Origin: Pogonophryne albipinna
Lineage: Eukaryota > Chordata > Actinopteri > Perciformes > Artedidraconidae
Assembly: GCA_028583405.1 (NCBI GenBank)
Contig: CM053256.1
Location: 5,589,995-5,653,994, forward strand
DNA: 64,000 nucleotides
Direction: 5' to 3'
The position numbers were made by a program, and so were the translations under genes. Below, one piece after another: positions 1 to 13,487 of the stretch. The notes under the pieces are model-generated. The model did not search any database. It was not told where the DNA came from and saw only the letters and a list, made by a program, of their open reading frames with translations. How positions within the stretch are numbered: position 1 is the stretch's first letter; the number at the start of each line of letters is the position of its first letter.

Positions 1-340
1 AGTCCAAGTATGACCATGCCAAGGCAGTTGGCCATGCTGTTGCACAAAAACTCAAAAAGTGTTCAAATGTTTAACCATTACAAGTCAGAAAGTAACTTTT
101 TAACATTGTGATGATTTTCTGAGCTTGCTTTTGTCGTGTTATACCAGCGTGCATCCTCCTTCAACATTCCTTACTGACCTCAGCACTTTAAAACTGGTTC
201 TATTTTATTGTATTTACTTGCACTATTTTATCCGTTTTATTGTGTTGCACTGTTGGAGGAGCCTGTGACCTAAGATTTTCATCAACATAACTACACTGTA
301 ACTATGTACGTATGACAATAAAAGCCTTGAATCCTTAAAT
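1..340 (+). repeat. Retroelement-like ORF end and 3' tail
   Basis: A plus-strand frame enters from the left edge and stops at TAA (70-72), ending in KAVGHAVAQKLKKCSNV. About 250 bases of A/T-rich sequence follow, ending in GACAATAAAAGCCTTGAAT near 314-332. The last 100 bases are shared, inverted, with 53010-53110 (the TGTGACCTAAGA and GACAATAAAA-type tail). That shared tail suggests the 3' end of a retroelement or a retrocopy lying in an otud7b intron. Family not assigned. Confidence 0.5.
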
Positions 341-373
341 ACTACTACTTAAAAGAAATCTCATTTGCCTCAC

Positions 374-1847
<1,474 letters not shown>

Positions 1848-4288
1848 CTGATGGGGCAGCAGGGGGAGGGGGGAGGCACTCCTCTGCGTGTGCTATTCAA
1901 TCTGCCACACCTGAGAAGAGAAATGAGATTACATTTAAATAACCTGCAGGTATTAACTCATCAGGAGTGAGTTTAAAATAGATGAAAGAGATGCAACAGT
2001 GAATGACAGACACACTGATATAAATGTTCAAATGCGAGCATGTTGTGACCTGGTTACTTTTGAACTTGACACCTTTTCAGTCAACAGCTGTGGCACACAA
2101 AGTGAACAGGTCTCACAAACGGTGATTGAAACCTATTAAAAGTCAAACTACACATGCGGGGTAGCTGCTGTCAGGCGCGCAATGTCTGTCATGTGGGAGA
2201 CGTTACTGTGCGCTTTCCGTCATTATCCTGTTTTTGTGAACACTACCTTTTATAATTAGCTGTTATAAATTCAGAAAATCTGTCACAATACTAGTTTATT
2301 TTCTTTCAAATTTATACTCAAGACCAAAGTGCATGATTGCAGTCTTCAGATATGAACTGTTGTATGTAAACAGACAAGAGTTTCATTCTGCCAGAGAAAC
2401 AGGTCATGAAGGGTCTGAGCAGAAGCACTTTAACCATGTGCTAAGAGAAAGCAAGTGCAGAATTCAGCTAACAGCCATGATGAAGTCGGTTTCACAGTCA
2501 ATCGGAGATAATCAAATCATAATCTGATGTAAAATGCTAATATTTGCCAATTTAGGGAATGTTAGTTGGATAAAGGAATATAACCATGGATATTTCAAGT
2601 AATTAGATCTCAATGTCAAATAAATGTTAAAGTCAATGTGAGGAAACAGAACTCCTTCAGTGAGGCTCCTTTGAAATCAATTAGATGATTTTACTCTTCA
2701 GATTTCAACGGCAGATCCTAAAGACCAGCATCAATTGGACAGTGAAATCAATACAGAAACATTATCAAGACTGAGGGGAAAAAAGAGTCAGCATCAATGG
2801 GCCGTTGTTACAAAGGATTTAAAGGGCAATCGATGCACGTCCAGACAAAAGGCGTGCATCAAAGTAGCTCTGGCTAAAAGACGTACTTTTGGTGCCAAGC
2901 TAAAACTAAAAGCCTGTATTTTACCAGTACAATTATTCTGAGTGAGCATACACTTTCTCAGCAGTGCTTTGAAGCACATTCAGACAGTTAAAAGTGTGTT
3001 CTCTTTGTACTTCCTTAGCACTTTGCTGTGCTTTCATCCTTTTCACAGCAATTCAACATCTAGTAGGTGTATATAATATTCTTTACTGATACGTGCAGGT
3101 CAAAAGGCAAATAACACCTTTCATGTTAGGGCTGCAACACCAAATGGAAATGTGAGTATTAGTTTTAGAGAAGAATATGACGTGGCAGCATTTTACAAAC
3201 CAATAAAGGGGTTTAAATACATCCAACATGTAGTCAGCTCAGAAACACAGACAATGTTTTCTTGATGTTTTAATGACAAAATTGCTGTGAACAATCAGAA
3301 AGCTATCCAGTCTTTATGCTGCTTTGAAGTGCATAACTGCCTGATCCAATTTGTGCCTGTTTTTTATTTTTGTAAATCTACCTACAGTCATCTATTCCCA
3401 TCCGTCCCATGGCTCATCCACCACCCAGTGTTCCTGCTTCATCTCTGACTCAGTGAAGCCGCTCCACTGCGTCTGATGAGTCACGAGTTGACTTTTCTTA
3501 CACCTCTCCATCCTTGTCTTGCTTTGTGCTCTGCCTACCTCCCCCAGTTCCTCAATCATTATAACAGTAAAAGCCACACTAGCACGCAGGGGAGGAACAT
3601 ACGTTAGTACAAAAGGCCTTTCTCAGCCAGCGGAGTATTTCTAGTATTCTCTGCAAAGTCAGGCATTCAGCAGCCTCCTCTGCAGAGTCTTCTTACATTC
3701 CTGTCAATTATGCGATAATCAGGTCTACTGATCACATACAGAACTACTTAAAGAGGGGGCCATTCAACCATTAAAACAAAAAGACCGTTAAAGACATAGA
3801 ACTCAGACAGTATAACACTGAGGTATGGGTTAGGCCGTGTTCTGACAGATAAAAGCACTGACTGCATAAAAAACAAAACAAAAAAATGCTTTGGATTAGG
3901 TATAGAAGATGTTATATGAACCAGTCCTAGAAGTCCAATTTGTTCATGGACAAACAAATATTTAATAACGAAGTTCAAAAACTAACATACTAAAAGGTAT
4001 CACAACCAATAGGGGCTTTTGTTTGACTTGTATTGGGCACTGCTCTGGGTTTGTATGTGGTTCACTGTGTTGTTGTAAAAACCAATGCGAGGGTCAACTT
4101 TGGGAACTGGCCTTTTTAATTATTATCTTTTACCAGAGACTCTCAGTCTTATTTAAATGAATGAGGGGCCTGAGTTTCCTTTGAATATATCATAAGAACA
4201 TGTTGTACATTTAGAAGTTAAATGCAGCAAAAAAGCAACATTTCTAAGCGAACCTAGAGCTAGCACGGAGATCCTCCCACACTGAGGG
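1848..4288. other. Gene-free stretch, probable otud7b intron 1
   Basis: A/T-rich sequence with no coding exon or complete repeat that I recognise. Small open frames here have no domain features. Confidence 0.5.
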
Positions 4289-4368
4289 GCTGTGCCCAGG
4301 GGCGGACTGGCCATTGGGAATACTGGGAGTTTCCCCGGTGGGCCGGTGCTGTGTGTGGGCCGGAGGGC

Positions 4369-4469
4369 CTAAATCCTACCGGCCCACATTTGTAAGTGTT
4401 CCGGCCACTCCCTTTTTTTTTTTTTGCTTACCTAAATCCTACCGGCCCACATTTGTAAGTGTTCCGGCC
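4369..4469 (+). repeat. Direct duplication at the left end of the hAT composite
   Basis: A block of roughly 39 bases beginning CCTAAATCCTACCGGCCCAC occurs at about 4369-4407 and again at about 4431-4469, the copies starting 62 bases apart with a T-run between them. It looks like a local tandem duplication or a hybrid of two element copies. Confidence 0.7.
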
Positions 4470-4663
4470 CAGCCCAGTGGGGTGTGGCCAGGGTTGGGTT
4501 GTAACGGAATACATGTAACGGCGTTACGTAATCAGAATACAAAAATCAAGTAACTGTATTCAGCTCGCGTTACATTTGAAAAACGAGTAATCTGATTACA
4601 GTTACTTTCGTAAACCTGAAGTGAATACATTTTGGATTACTTATTGGAATTATTGGTGGAAAG

Positions 4664-5633
4664 TAGGGGTGTAACGGTATCCGTATTCGTCCCGTACCGT
4701 CACGGTTCGGACGTCACGGTTCGGCACACGCAGTCACACGACGAATACACCTTTTTTTTTACGAGTGGGAAAAAAAGTCTCATTCAGGGCAGTATCCACT
4801 ACACTATTTATAATCCAGGGGGCGGTATTGCGCCTAAAAGCTGTTTGCCAGCCGCCCTTAAACAACAAATGAAGAACAAGAAGAAACACAACAACAAAAC
4901 GAACTAAATACAAGAAGAAGAAAAGTTAGTATGGTGATTTCAGATAACACACAGGAGCTAGAACTCACCTGCTTCTTTTAAATCAGCTGTGTGGGAACAT
5001 TTCGGGTTCCCAGTGGGTTACAATAACGATTAAGTGTGCGAGTGGTGGATCGGACGAGGACGGTGTGTCGCCGTTGTTCTACAGTGGTGGGGTATGCTAA
5101 TAGTACACACGCCAAACATGCTAAATCATATCAGAAGGCATCACCCAGATTTGCCAATCACCGGAGCCCGGCAAAAGACAACAGCAGTTCAACAGCTTAT
5201 CCCCGCTGTTTTTAAGAAGCCAATAGACATGAGAGCCGAGAGACCAAAATAAATAACGGAAGCTTTTGGCATATGTTTTTCAACGACTTTGCGCTCTTGA
5301 AACACTTTCTTATTATTTATGATGTCATATTTTCAAGACATTCTTTTTAGTTTTACAGCTTGATGAAACCTTTTTGTTTGACATCAGCCATTATAGATAA
5401 TATGGCCATCTGAGTGTACTGTGTATGGTTTGTTTTTAATACAGTTAATTATTCAAAATGTCAGAGTTCTTTATTTTTAAACTGAAACTTGCACTACTGT
5501 TCAAACATAAATAACAACAAACCTGGAATTATGCATTTGGGACTTTTTTTTGTTTTTTCTTGTTGTACCGAACCGTGACCTCCAAACCGAGGTACGAACC
5601 GAACCGTGACTTCTGTGAACCGTTACACCCCTA
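4664..5633. mobile_element. hAT-type element nested in the 4.3-7.4 kb composite
   Basis: Terminal inverted repeats TAGGGGTGTAACGGT and its complement bound the element. A perfect 8-bp duplication, gtggaaag, flanks it (4656-4663 and 5634-5641). It carries a degraded BED-finger coding piece (see 5034-5252) but no catalytic domain, so it appears to be a deletion derivative of a BED-finger hAT transposon. Confidence 0.85.
5034..5252 (+). pseudogene. BED-finger remnant of a hAT transposase
   Basis: The translated frame contains NMLNHIRRHHPDLPITGAR followed by a linker ending VFKKP. This matches the second half of a BED zinc finger (Asn-x-x-x-His-x(4)-His) and the linker typical of ZBED-like hAT transposases. 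The first half of the finger and the whole RNase-H-like domain are missing. It lies inside the hAT element 4664-5633 and in its expected N-terminal position. Confidence 0.6.
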
Positions 5634-5807
5634 GTGGAAAGATTTCCTCACAACATTTAATATTCATTACTAAAGGTACAGCCGAATCATCACAGCGCAC
5701 AAAACCGCGCAGATGGACCAAAAAGGGGAGCGTTTGAAAAAAATGTGCGGGTCCGCTCAGTGAAACAATAACAACGTAACATGGAGGAACAAAAGTCTGC
5801 ATTTAAA

Positions 5808-5810
<3 letters not shown>

Positions 5811-5886
<76 letters not shown>
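5811..5886 (+). repeat. (TG)38 microsatellite
   Basis: Seventy-six bases of uninterrupted TG dinucleotide. Confidence 0.98.
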
Positions 5887-5887
<1 letters not shown>

Positions 5888-6594
5888 TTAAAACACATCA
5901 GCCACACCGCTCTTTAGCCTTTCTAATGATTCTGAAGGTAAACACAGTGAAGGCGGTGCGTGAAAGGCGGTGCGTGAAAGGCACTGCGCGCTCCTCTTCT
6001 CAGAGGCTGAGTTAACCCTCCCGCTGCCTCCTGGTGCTGCAGAGATTTCATGAAGTGAAGGAGGTTTTCCTTCTATAAAACAGCTGCGGGCAGCAGATAC
6101 TGTGAGATTCACAGACATGAATATATAGGTCAAGGCAGACTGGTGCACACACTCTCCTGTTTTGCCAATCCGGTGCTTAAACAAATATAGCTCTACACCC
6201 CTGGCCGAAATGTCCTTAAAATGAAGTCCGAGTTCGACATTTTAATTAATGTCCTGCCAACACTGGCAGGACAGAAGGCGACACGACCTTTCTAAGCTAT
6301 GTCCTCACATCCCAAGCTGCATCCCCAAAAAGTTTATTATGTTGTTACAACAGGGTTCAGGGGGAGTAGCTGTACGGCTGTACCCGTAGGATAGAAAAGG
6401 GGGAAGTGATGTCTGACTCAGAGGTCGCGCGGCTGTGGGGAAGAACGTGTTGCCCACATTCTGTTACTGAGTTTAGGCTAGTTAGCTAGCAGGTTTATTG
6501 TTTTGGGTGCAGTCACTTTTGCCTCCACTTGCTGTTCAAATAAATGTTGAAAGAAAAAGTTAATCTGTTTACAGTTCTGTTTTATATGGGTGTT

Positions 6595-6632
6595 GAAGAA
6601 GAAGAAGAAGAAGAAGAAGAAGAAGAAGAAGA
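6595..6632 (+). repeat. (GAA)n microsatellite at SINE 3' end
   Basis: About twelve GAA units directly abut the end of the SINE at 6633-6947, so the tract is probably the SINE's own simple-repeat tail, read on the other strand. Confidence 0.9.
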
Positions 6633-6947
6633 ATTGGGAGGGATGAAACCCTCTTTAATGGTCACACATGCAGAGCACACAGCACACACAGTGAAATGTG
6701 TTCTCTGCTTTTAACGCATCCTAGTACCAGGAGTCTAGTACTAGGAGCAGTGGGCAGCTTTTGTACAGCGCCCGGGGAGCAATGGGAGTGAGGGGGGAAG
6801 GGGGATGTATGGTGCCTTGCTCAAGGGCACCACGGCAGGAGGTGAACTGGGACCTCTCCAAGTAGAAGTCCACACTCCAAATAGGTCTGGTCGGGGACTT
6901 GAACCGGCGACCCTACGGCTCACAGTCCAAGCCCCTACTGACTGCCA
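6633..6947 (-). repeat. tRNA-headed SINE
   Basis: On the minus strand the 5' end looks tRNA-like. The B-box GGTTCAAGTCCCC lies at about 6896-6908, preceded by an A-box-like stretch near 6930-6947. The body runs through a conserved-looking GGGCGCTGTACAAAAGC-type segment to a simple-repeat tail. Such tRNA-derived retroposons are common in teleosts. The family name is not assigned. Confidence 0.6.
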
Positions 6948-7135
6948 TAGATTTAGTCCCTAATTTTGCTCTCAAAATGGACCAGATTGATGCATTTAAC
7001 TTCAACATTTAAAAAAAAATCTTCCCGGGGGAGCTTGCCCCCGGACCCCCCTAGAGGAGGTGAGGTCCACCACCTGCCCACACCCCATGTTAAATTGTCT
7101 CACCCACATTGAGGATGCTTCCTACGCCCATGTTT
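6948..7135 (-). repeat. Dispersed repeat, copy 1 (second copy at 23322-23525)
   Basis: The sequence around GGACCCCCCTAGAGGAGGT and CTTCCTACGCCCATG recurs in inverse orientation at 23322-23525, including the flanking TTTAGTCCCTAATTTTGCTC. The two copies differ by scattered substitutions. It is probably a fragment of a longer DNA element. Confidence 0.75.
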
Positions 7136-7427
7136 TATTCCATGTGTCAAGTCAGGCAAATTGGGTCAAAATGTTACTGCATCAATGATCTGTTAACATT
7201 AAAATCACTAAATATATGCCGTAACTATTTTGCTCTAGGCAACTCAAGGGCTCAAGTAATGTGATTACTATATGAATAATTGTCCAAAATAACATAAAAT
7301 GCATAGGGTTTTTGTTAAGAAACATACTTTCGTCGCCGGCCGGCCGATACATGCCGCGCATTAAGTGGGCCTGTCTGTCAATTAATCCCGGGCCACTTTT
7401 TCCCCCCAGTCCGCCCCTGGCTGTGCC

Positions 7428-8251
7428 TAAAATATCAACCAGGGCCACAGTGCACCACAGTAAAGAGAAAGGTGTGGTGGATTTAAAACATAAAACTAAC
7501 CAGAGAGAATCATTGCAAAATGAAAAATTGGCACAATACTTCAGTTATCTTGTTTTTGTATTGTTGAGAGCCAAAAGTGTTAATGAAAATAGCATTTCAT
7601 TAATTGCCCGCCCAGTGTTGCACGCAGGTTGGATGATACATGGCTTTGGAATTGAGGATCAAGAATGATTAACTAATTATATTAGGAGAGAAATTATTCT
7701 CAGTATTCATGTTCATTCGTCCGAATGCTTTAGCTAAATCCAGCCTCTGCCTGGAACTCGGGGTTCTAAGTGAAGCCATCCATAAATATGATTTTTTTGT
7801 CTGATTATTCTTTTATTTGGTCTATTGACTACAAATCCTGGCACTGACAACACAAGGCTCTGTTTAAGGGCAATGGAAGTGAAGGGAAGTGGACAGAAAG
7901 TACCAACACAGACTAACAAAAGGCTGTTGTCACTGTGGGCCTGTAACATCAGCCATTCCTGTGAACCCACTCTGATGCGTTTGATATAATGTCACATAGC
8001 TCTCCTTCAAAAACACAAACAATGACTTGTTTTTTGAGAAATTGACAGATTGTGCCCCATAATACCTCTATTGTGACACAATAAAATCATTAAATCTAAT
8101 CTTTTTTATAAAATGTTCCATTAATAATCTGTACGCACAGGGAGAATAAGGTTGGAAGGTTGTCGCTACGTGCTATGGTTACTTCCTACAATGTGCTAAA
8201 AGTGTAATAATGTACAGTCCTTAAAACAGTGTTATATCGCATGAAATATTA
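7428..8251. other. Gene-free stretch
   Basis: Unremarkable A/T-rich sequence; no exon or repeat ends recognised. Confidence 0.4.
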
Positions 8252-8843
8252 GGCGCTTTCACACCGGAGTACTTTTCCCTTTTAGTTCCGATAGTTCCTG
8301 GGATTTTGCGTTCACACCAAAAAGAGAACTTAATTCATTAGAACTTTTCCCCCCTTTTCAGTCCCTGCTTGAGAACAGGTACTTTCCGGGGGAGAAAAAA
8401 GTTCCAATTTCTGATTGGCTGGGCGAATTGTGAACCACGCCCCGTAAAACTTGGAAAGGTTTTGTGAAGCCGCCATTGTATTTGCTGGCATTAGCATTAT
8501 TAGCATTAGCCCTGCGCACCAACGGAGAGAGAATAACTTATGGCGACACAAAAAAAAACATGGGAGCGGTGGAGTGATGAGGAGGTGTCGGCGTTCTGGC
8601 GATTTACTCGGACTTACAGTCCCAAACTCCGGGGACTTCGGGTGGCAGTATACGCCGTGAAGTTGTTTGCGGCGGCCTGCCAGTAAACCCAAAGCAGAAG
8701 AAGAAGAAGTGACGTCAGCGGCTTCATTTGCGTAATCTTCCCTCAGAGACTTATTCCGGTGTGAACGCGTTCTGCTCTTTAGTTCCATGGGGGAACTAAG
8801 TGCTGGGAACTAATTACGGCCAAGTACTTGGTGTGAAAGCAGC
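8252..8843 (+). mobile_element. Harbinger-type MITE with Myb/SANT remnant
   Basis: The termini carry the inverted repeat GCTTTCACACC and its complement, with TA immediately outside each end. The interior codes, in one short stretch near 8539-8600, for MATQKKTWERWSDEEVSAFW. This has the Trp-spaced look of a Myb/SANT trihelix domain, as carried by the second protein of PIF/Harbinger transposons. The transposase itself is absent, so this is a non-autonomous derivative. The exact target duplication (TA against a 3-bp TWA) is unresolved. Confidence 0.6.
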
Positions 8844-8845
8844 TA

Positions 8846-11242
8846 TTATGACAATAGTGAAGATGTGGGAGGCTACAGGTTCCTCAAATGAAAGATACAT
8901 GTGTTGGTGGGTAAATGTGCTGTGGACTAGAATCCACATTCCAAGGAAAAAGATGAAATTCCTGTACACACTTATCACCTCTGCACCTGTTTATTTAAAA
9001 AGAGTCAACGTTTAGGTTACAAGGACCTTCCTCAAGACAACGATAACGTGAAACAGTGCTTCAATAGAGCAGACGAAAATAGTTTGTAGATTGCTTTTAG
9101 GGAAATTACAATAGAGCCAATGTTCACCTCACATGTCAAGGCATTTGAATAGCAAAGCGACATGGAGATAAAAAAAAACACATTATAAAGTGTTTTTCAA
9201 TGCCGTCAAAATCGGACTTCTTTATTTATCCATATAAAAAAATCAATACAAGAAAGATGCTATGTGGATCACTGGCTAACGTTTACAGTGCTGCTGCCAA
9301 CATGGGGCAGTCAGTGATTTGTGTCTAGGATGGCTGAGCTTTTGTCTGGCAGGAGGGCTTACGTAACAGGAGCTGCTGACAACACGTGGGTGCTGAGCTG
9401 AGGCTGGGAGAATGGCCTGGATCACTGAGAGAGACAGAGAGGTCACCGCTGCCCACTGTGTCAGCCCCACGGTGGGCTGAGAGGGTCAATGTACCGCCGG
9501 GACTGGGAACACAAGTTTGTTTTGCTAGCCCTCAGATCATTTATGAAGAAGACATGTTCACAGTCTTCTTGTGGACTGCATGTCTTCAGATTAGAGATGT
9601 GACCTATGTTCATAACTGGAGAATCAGCTGCTGTTGACTGATCAAAGATGAACTACTTCGAGTTTAGAGACATCATCATTTTCCAAGGAAATTCAACAAA
9701 CATAAGTATCTAGCCAGACAGAAAAAGCAACAATGGTCTATCATTGTGACAATTCATTTGTCCACCTTTTTAACCCTAACCCTATTAACCCTAACCCTAT
9801 AATTGTATGTACACATGTAATCCTAATGACCTTAACTTGGTCAACACAAAGGGACATAAAGATATTCTTATTTTTCTAAATATTACATAAACGTTGCTCT
9901 TCTGTTTGCTGCAATTTTTCAAATTCAAGGCTTCATTCGTGAAACCTTAATAGAGGTTTCAAATGTGTTTAAAGAGACTTTCAATACAGCCCTAGACTAA
10001 GCTAAAATGGCAAATAATTCCCCAAGACAGGTTGTTGAGAAAAAGAGATGTGTAAGAATCTCCCATGCTGAATGCTGGAACAGCTGATACAGCTATGTAA
10101 CCAAGCAGTAAAACACCAACAAGACATTTTTAGATGTGACTTACAAAAAAAGCTAGCCTAGTTCTGAATCACAGCCCACATGTCCAATTTTCATTTGAAC
10201 AAAAACAAAATCAATCTGTTTATCATGTTATATAAAAGCTAAAAGAAATAAACACATAGGCAATTTATTTATATTACGATTATATTTCAATTGATGCTTT
10301 ATTAAAGCATGGTATAACTCTTCACTTTTAATTGTTTGACGTTGTTGCAATTTCCATGTGATCACCCTAACCTGCATTTATTGCCCTGCTTGTTGTCATT
10401 GTCTTTGTTGTTAAAAAGGCTAGATAGGATTAAGCAGTGTTTGTTCAATGTGTTGTTATCAGCCAGGGGTGAGGCCATTACCCAATGTTCACAGCAAACC
10501 AAGATAAGAAACACAAGGAGAGAAACAAACGATAAAACGTGTAACACACACACAAAGGCAGAAAGACTGCCTTTCGCCTACAATGTGCAAAACGTGTTGT
10601 GCTCGAAATGCTTTGTCATGCATCACTGTGTAGATGCAGCATGATACGTGATAGTCTGTTTCACTATACGTCCCATTAGAGAAGCTAAAGATGGGACAAT
10701 TAAGAGAGGAAGAAGAGGAGTAGACTACCTCTAAATAGATACTTAACAATGACCACCAGTCTGATATTTATTTCACCCTCAGAGCAGTTTGTGGTGAGAT
10801 TACCAAATGAGGCCGACTGAGTTGTTCTGTTTCCCTTTAATGGTCCGGACGTGATGTATGACTACATCTATACATGTGTCAGTTCTATTTTAGTTCAATC
10901 ACAAAAACCTTTCCTGTGATCTCAGCGAGAGTAACACACCCCGTAAGCCTCACAATACCATATGAGTAATGAGATAAAGGGCATAATGTAAGCAAACAGG
11001 GGAGAGCAATGTGGCTGGTGGAGTGAGTGATAAGCGTTGCCCCACAGGGCTCCGTCACCACTCCTGTGATGGTGGGAGGGAAATCAAAACCTTTGGACAG
11101 CACAAGGAGTACTGACAGCGACAATTAATCCAAAATATAGATTGCAGATCTGTTTCAGCAGTGTATATGTCGACCAATAAGTTACTAGAAATTGCCGTAC
11201 AGATGTGCCAAATAAGGTTAATTCAGAAAAAAGTGTTGTTTA
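8846..11242. other. Gene-free stretch
   Basis: No convincing exon. It contains a short telomere-like array (9771-9800), annotated separately. Confidence 0.4.
9771..9800 (+). repeat. Short interstitial telomere-like array
   Basis: Four CCCTAA-type units in two pairs (TAACCCTAACCCTAT, then TTAACCCTAACCCTAT), isolated in A/T-rich DNA. Confidence 0.8.
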
Positions 11243-11250
11243 CTTCAGTG

Positions 11251-11935
11251 TAGGGATGCATATCGTTGACTTTTTTATGATACCGATACTGATACCACTG
11301 AACGATACCGATACTCGACCGATACATATCGTGATACTTTCATATTGCATAAGGGAAAAATTGAATCAGCACCCAATTACTCCCATGAAGCGCTTTATGA
11401 TATAGTTAACATGTCAAATTAATATTAAAATTAATTGTGGGACTTTGACCTTTTAGTACTGAACAAACAATGAAAAACACGCTTGACAACACGGGCTTGA
11501 AGACTGTACATTCCTGTACTCTGATTTTATGTGACAGTAGCAAATGTTTTGAGAGGTTGGATGTGTTGCCGCCTTTCCCAGAAATAAATTTCTTGCAGTG
11601 GTTACGGACCCCACCATTCAGACTGGCAGTCATATGCAGTCACTCTTTAGATTTTCGTACAGACATCGAGCTAATGAAAAAACGAAAGCTAACTGAAAGG
11701 CTCAGAAGTTCGGGAGGAAGGTGAAGGGCGTTGCTTGGCAATCAAGCCAATCACCGAAGCCGTTGCAAGACGCGAGATCTGGTTGGCTGGCGGTTTGGGT
11801 GCGGGTTTGAGGATATTACACCTCACTTTATTAAAAAAAAATATTGATCGAAAACCGGATCTGATTTCTGTACGGTATACCGTAGCCGCCAGTAACCGGT
11901 ATTTCAGTAATACCGGTAACCGGTATGCAGCCCTA
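11251..11935. mobile_element. hAT-type element with 8-bp TSD
   Basis: The ends are TAGGGATGCATA and the complement of TAGGGCTGCATA, one mismatch in twelve. The flanks are a perfect 8-bp repeat, cttcagtg (11243-11250 and 11936-11943). The minus strand retains part of a BED finger (11406-11633, with GNTSNLSKHLLLSHK). The interior is otherwise gutted. Confidence 0.85.
11406..11633 (-). pseudogene. BED-finger remnant of a hAT transposase
   Basis: A frame reading KKFISGKGGNTSNLSKHL then LLSHKIR matches the middle and end of a BED zinc finger (G-G-N-T-S-N-L-x-K-H-L-x(4)-H), as in ZBED-like hAT transposases. The first Cys pair is degraded and there is no catalytic domain. It lies inside the hAT element at 11251-11935 and so shows that element's ancestry. 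Confidence 0.65.
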
Positions 11936-11949
11936 CTTCAGTGCACTGA

Positions 11950-12228
11950 CAAGTACAGCTGCAAAGATTAATTGATCAGTTGTCAACTAATACATTAACT
12001 GAGAGCTATTTGGCAAGTAATTTTTTACGAAAAGTAAAGTCAAAATTGTCTGATTCCAGCTTTCTAAATATCAATATTGTCTGGTTTTTTCACTCTGTTA
12101 TATGACAGTAAACTCAACATCTTTGAGTTGCTGCCAATACAATACATCTGAGGATGACTAAGTTATTTATGTAGAGAATTATCAAACAGATTAATCGACA
12201 ATAAAATCAATTGTTAGTTGCATCCCTA
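11950..12228 (+). repeat. Dispersed teleost-type repeat (GATTAATTGATC / TAGTTGCATCCCTA)
   Basis: The sequence begins CAGCTGCAAAGATTAATTGA and ends AATTGTTAGTTGCATCCCTA. I know this arrangement as a high-copy teleost interspersed repeat. Imperfect inverted relations between the ends suggest a DNA element. Recognition is from memory only. Confidence 0.5.
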
Positions 12229-13312
12229 CTGAGGAGATTGACTTTTAAACTGAACATGGTCCTGTTTAGTATCTTGGTCACAAATCATTGAAAAAGAGGT
12301 CTTAGAGATTCCCTATACAGATAAAGCTATTTGTTTATGCTGCGGGCTTCTAAAAAATAAGAACCATCAGACCAGATATCGTCATCAGATCAAGAAATGT
12401 CGACAGCAAAGTACCAGTACCAGCTGGGTTTAATGCAAGCTAATGAGGGGAATTTAGAGTGACTCAAATCTCCACATGACAGTCACATGCATACAAAATT
12501 ACAGGGGTGAGCTAAGCAAATTCTTCCTTTTTAAATTTGCTTTCTCAGCAAGACAAATCTTTTCTCATAGGGCTCGGTTTGCTGTGAACAATCAATCAGA
12601 GTAAACACCCTACTACTGCAGAAATGCAGAAGAGGAAGAAAAACAAAGGTGTGGTAAGATGGCTGTCCTACAGCCGCCTTTTTCTGCGGAGGGGTGTAAT
12701 CTGGTTACTGACTGAGCCCAGGCAGCCTACACTAACTCATTACATAACATCAAGAGCTACAGCTGGGAAGAAGGCTGATCACTGGCTGAGGAATGAAGGG
12801 AAACCAAGCACTTTACCCAGTTCTTCCAACGTTTCTCTCAGCTGAACGGATCAGTACAAAGGCCCTGCTATATAGGATGCACTGCACCAGTCCCTCTTGA
12901 TATATAATGCAAAAGGGCTTGTTATAAAAAAGAATCAGTTGACCCTACAGCCTTGGACAAGAAAATGCACAACAGAGCACAGAAATGCAAAATCCTTGCT
13001 TGGTATAGCGTCATCTAATTCTATAGGGAAAGGCTATGCTGTCTTTACTGACGTCCACAAAAAAGACATAATAAATATACCTTTAATGGCCAAGAGAAAT
13101 TGCTCTGCCTGTGAAGAAAAGGCAGAAAATATCTTATCCAATTTTGTAATTTTCTGCAACATCAGTTGTCTTCAAGGGCAACTGGATGAATCATACAGAA
13201 CAGTGTGATGTAGGCAGATTCATTCTCAAAGGCTTGCATAAAGCACACAATAAGCATTGCATTGTAAATACCCCCTGGGGCTTATACAAGGCCACTGCAG
13301 AGAGAGGGGTTT
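12229..13312. other. Gene-free stretch
   Basis: No exon or repeat structure recognised. Confidence 0.4.
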
Positions 13313-13487
13313 GTGTTACATTACATGTCATTTTGTTTAGACGCTTTTATCCAAAGCGACTTACATACATTCAGTACTGTGGACAATCCCCACAGGAGCA
13401 ATTTGGGGTGAAGTGTCTTGACTGCAGTGGGACTCGAACTTGCTACCCCCGGTTTGGAAGTCCAGCACACTACCCACTGAGCCACAG
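13313..13487 (-). repeat. tRNA-headed SINE, nearly complete
   Basis: On the minus strand a tRNA-like head starts GTGGCTCAGTGGGTAG (A-box) and has B-box AGTTCGAGTCCC. It is followed by a body ending AAGTCGCTTTGGATAAAAGC and an ATGTAATGTAA tail. The same tail occurs at 52631-52684 on the plus strand, so this is a dispersed family. Confidence 0.75.

Larger units (their letters stand above)
4297..7419. mobile_element. hAT-type DNA transposon, composite, 8-bp TSD
   Basis: The ends are inverted repeats starting CAGGGGCGGACTGG, identical over 14 bases at both sides. The flanks are a perfect 8-bp direct repeat, gctgtgcc, at 4289-4296 and 7420-7427. Eight-base duplications with CAG...CTG ends are the hAT signature. 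The 3.1 kb interior is a patchwork: a second hAT (4664-5633), a (TG)n tract, a (GAA)n tract, a tRNA-headed SINE, and a fragment also found at 23.3 kb. No transposase of its own remains, so it is non-autonomous or gutted. Confidence 0.85.

Noticed and set aside
8330..8788. 152-codon minus-strand open frame
   Set aside because: It lies inside the Harbinger-type MITE and is antisense to the retained Myb/SANT start.
13313..13487. A functional tRNA gene from the A- and B-box motifs
   Set aside because: The tRNA-like part is followed by a SINE body and tail and has a second partial copy at 52.6 kb, so it is a retroposon.
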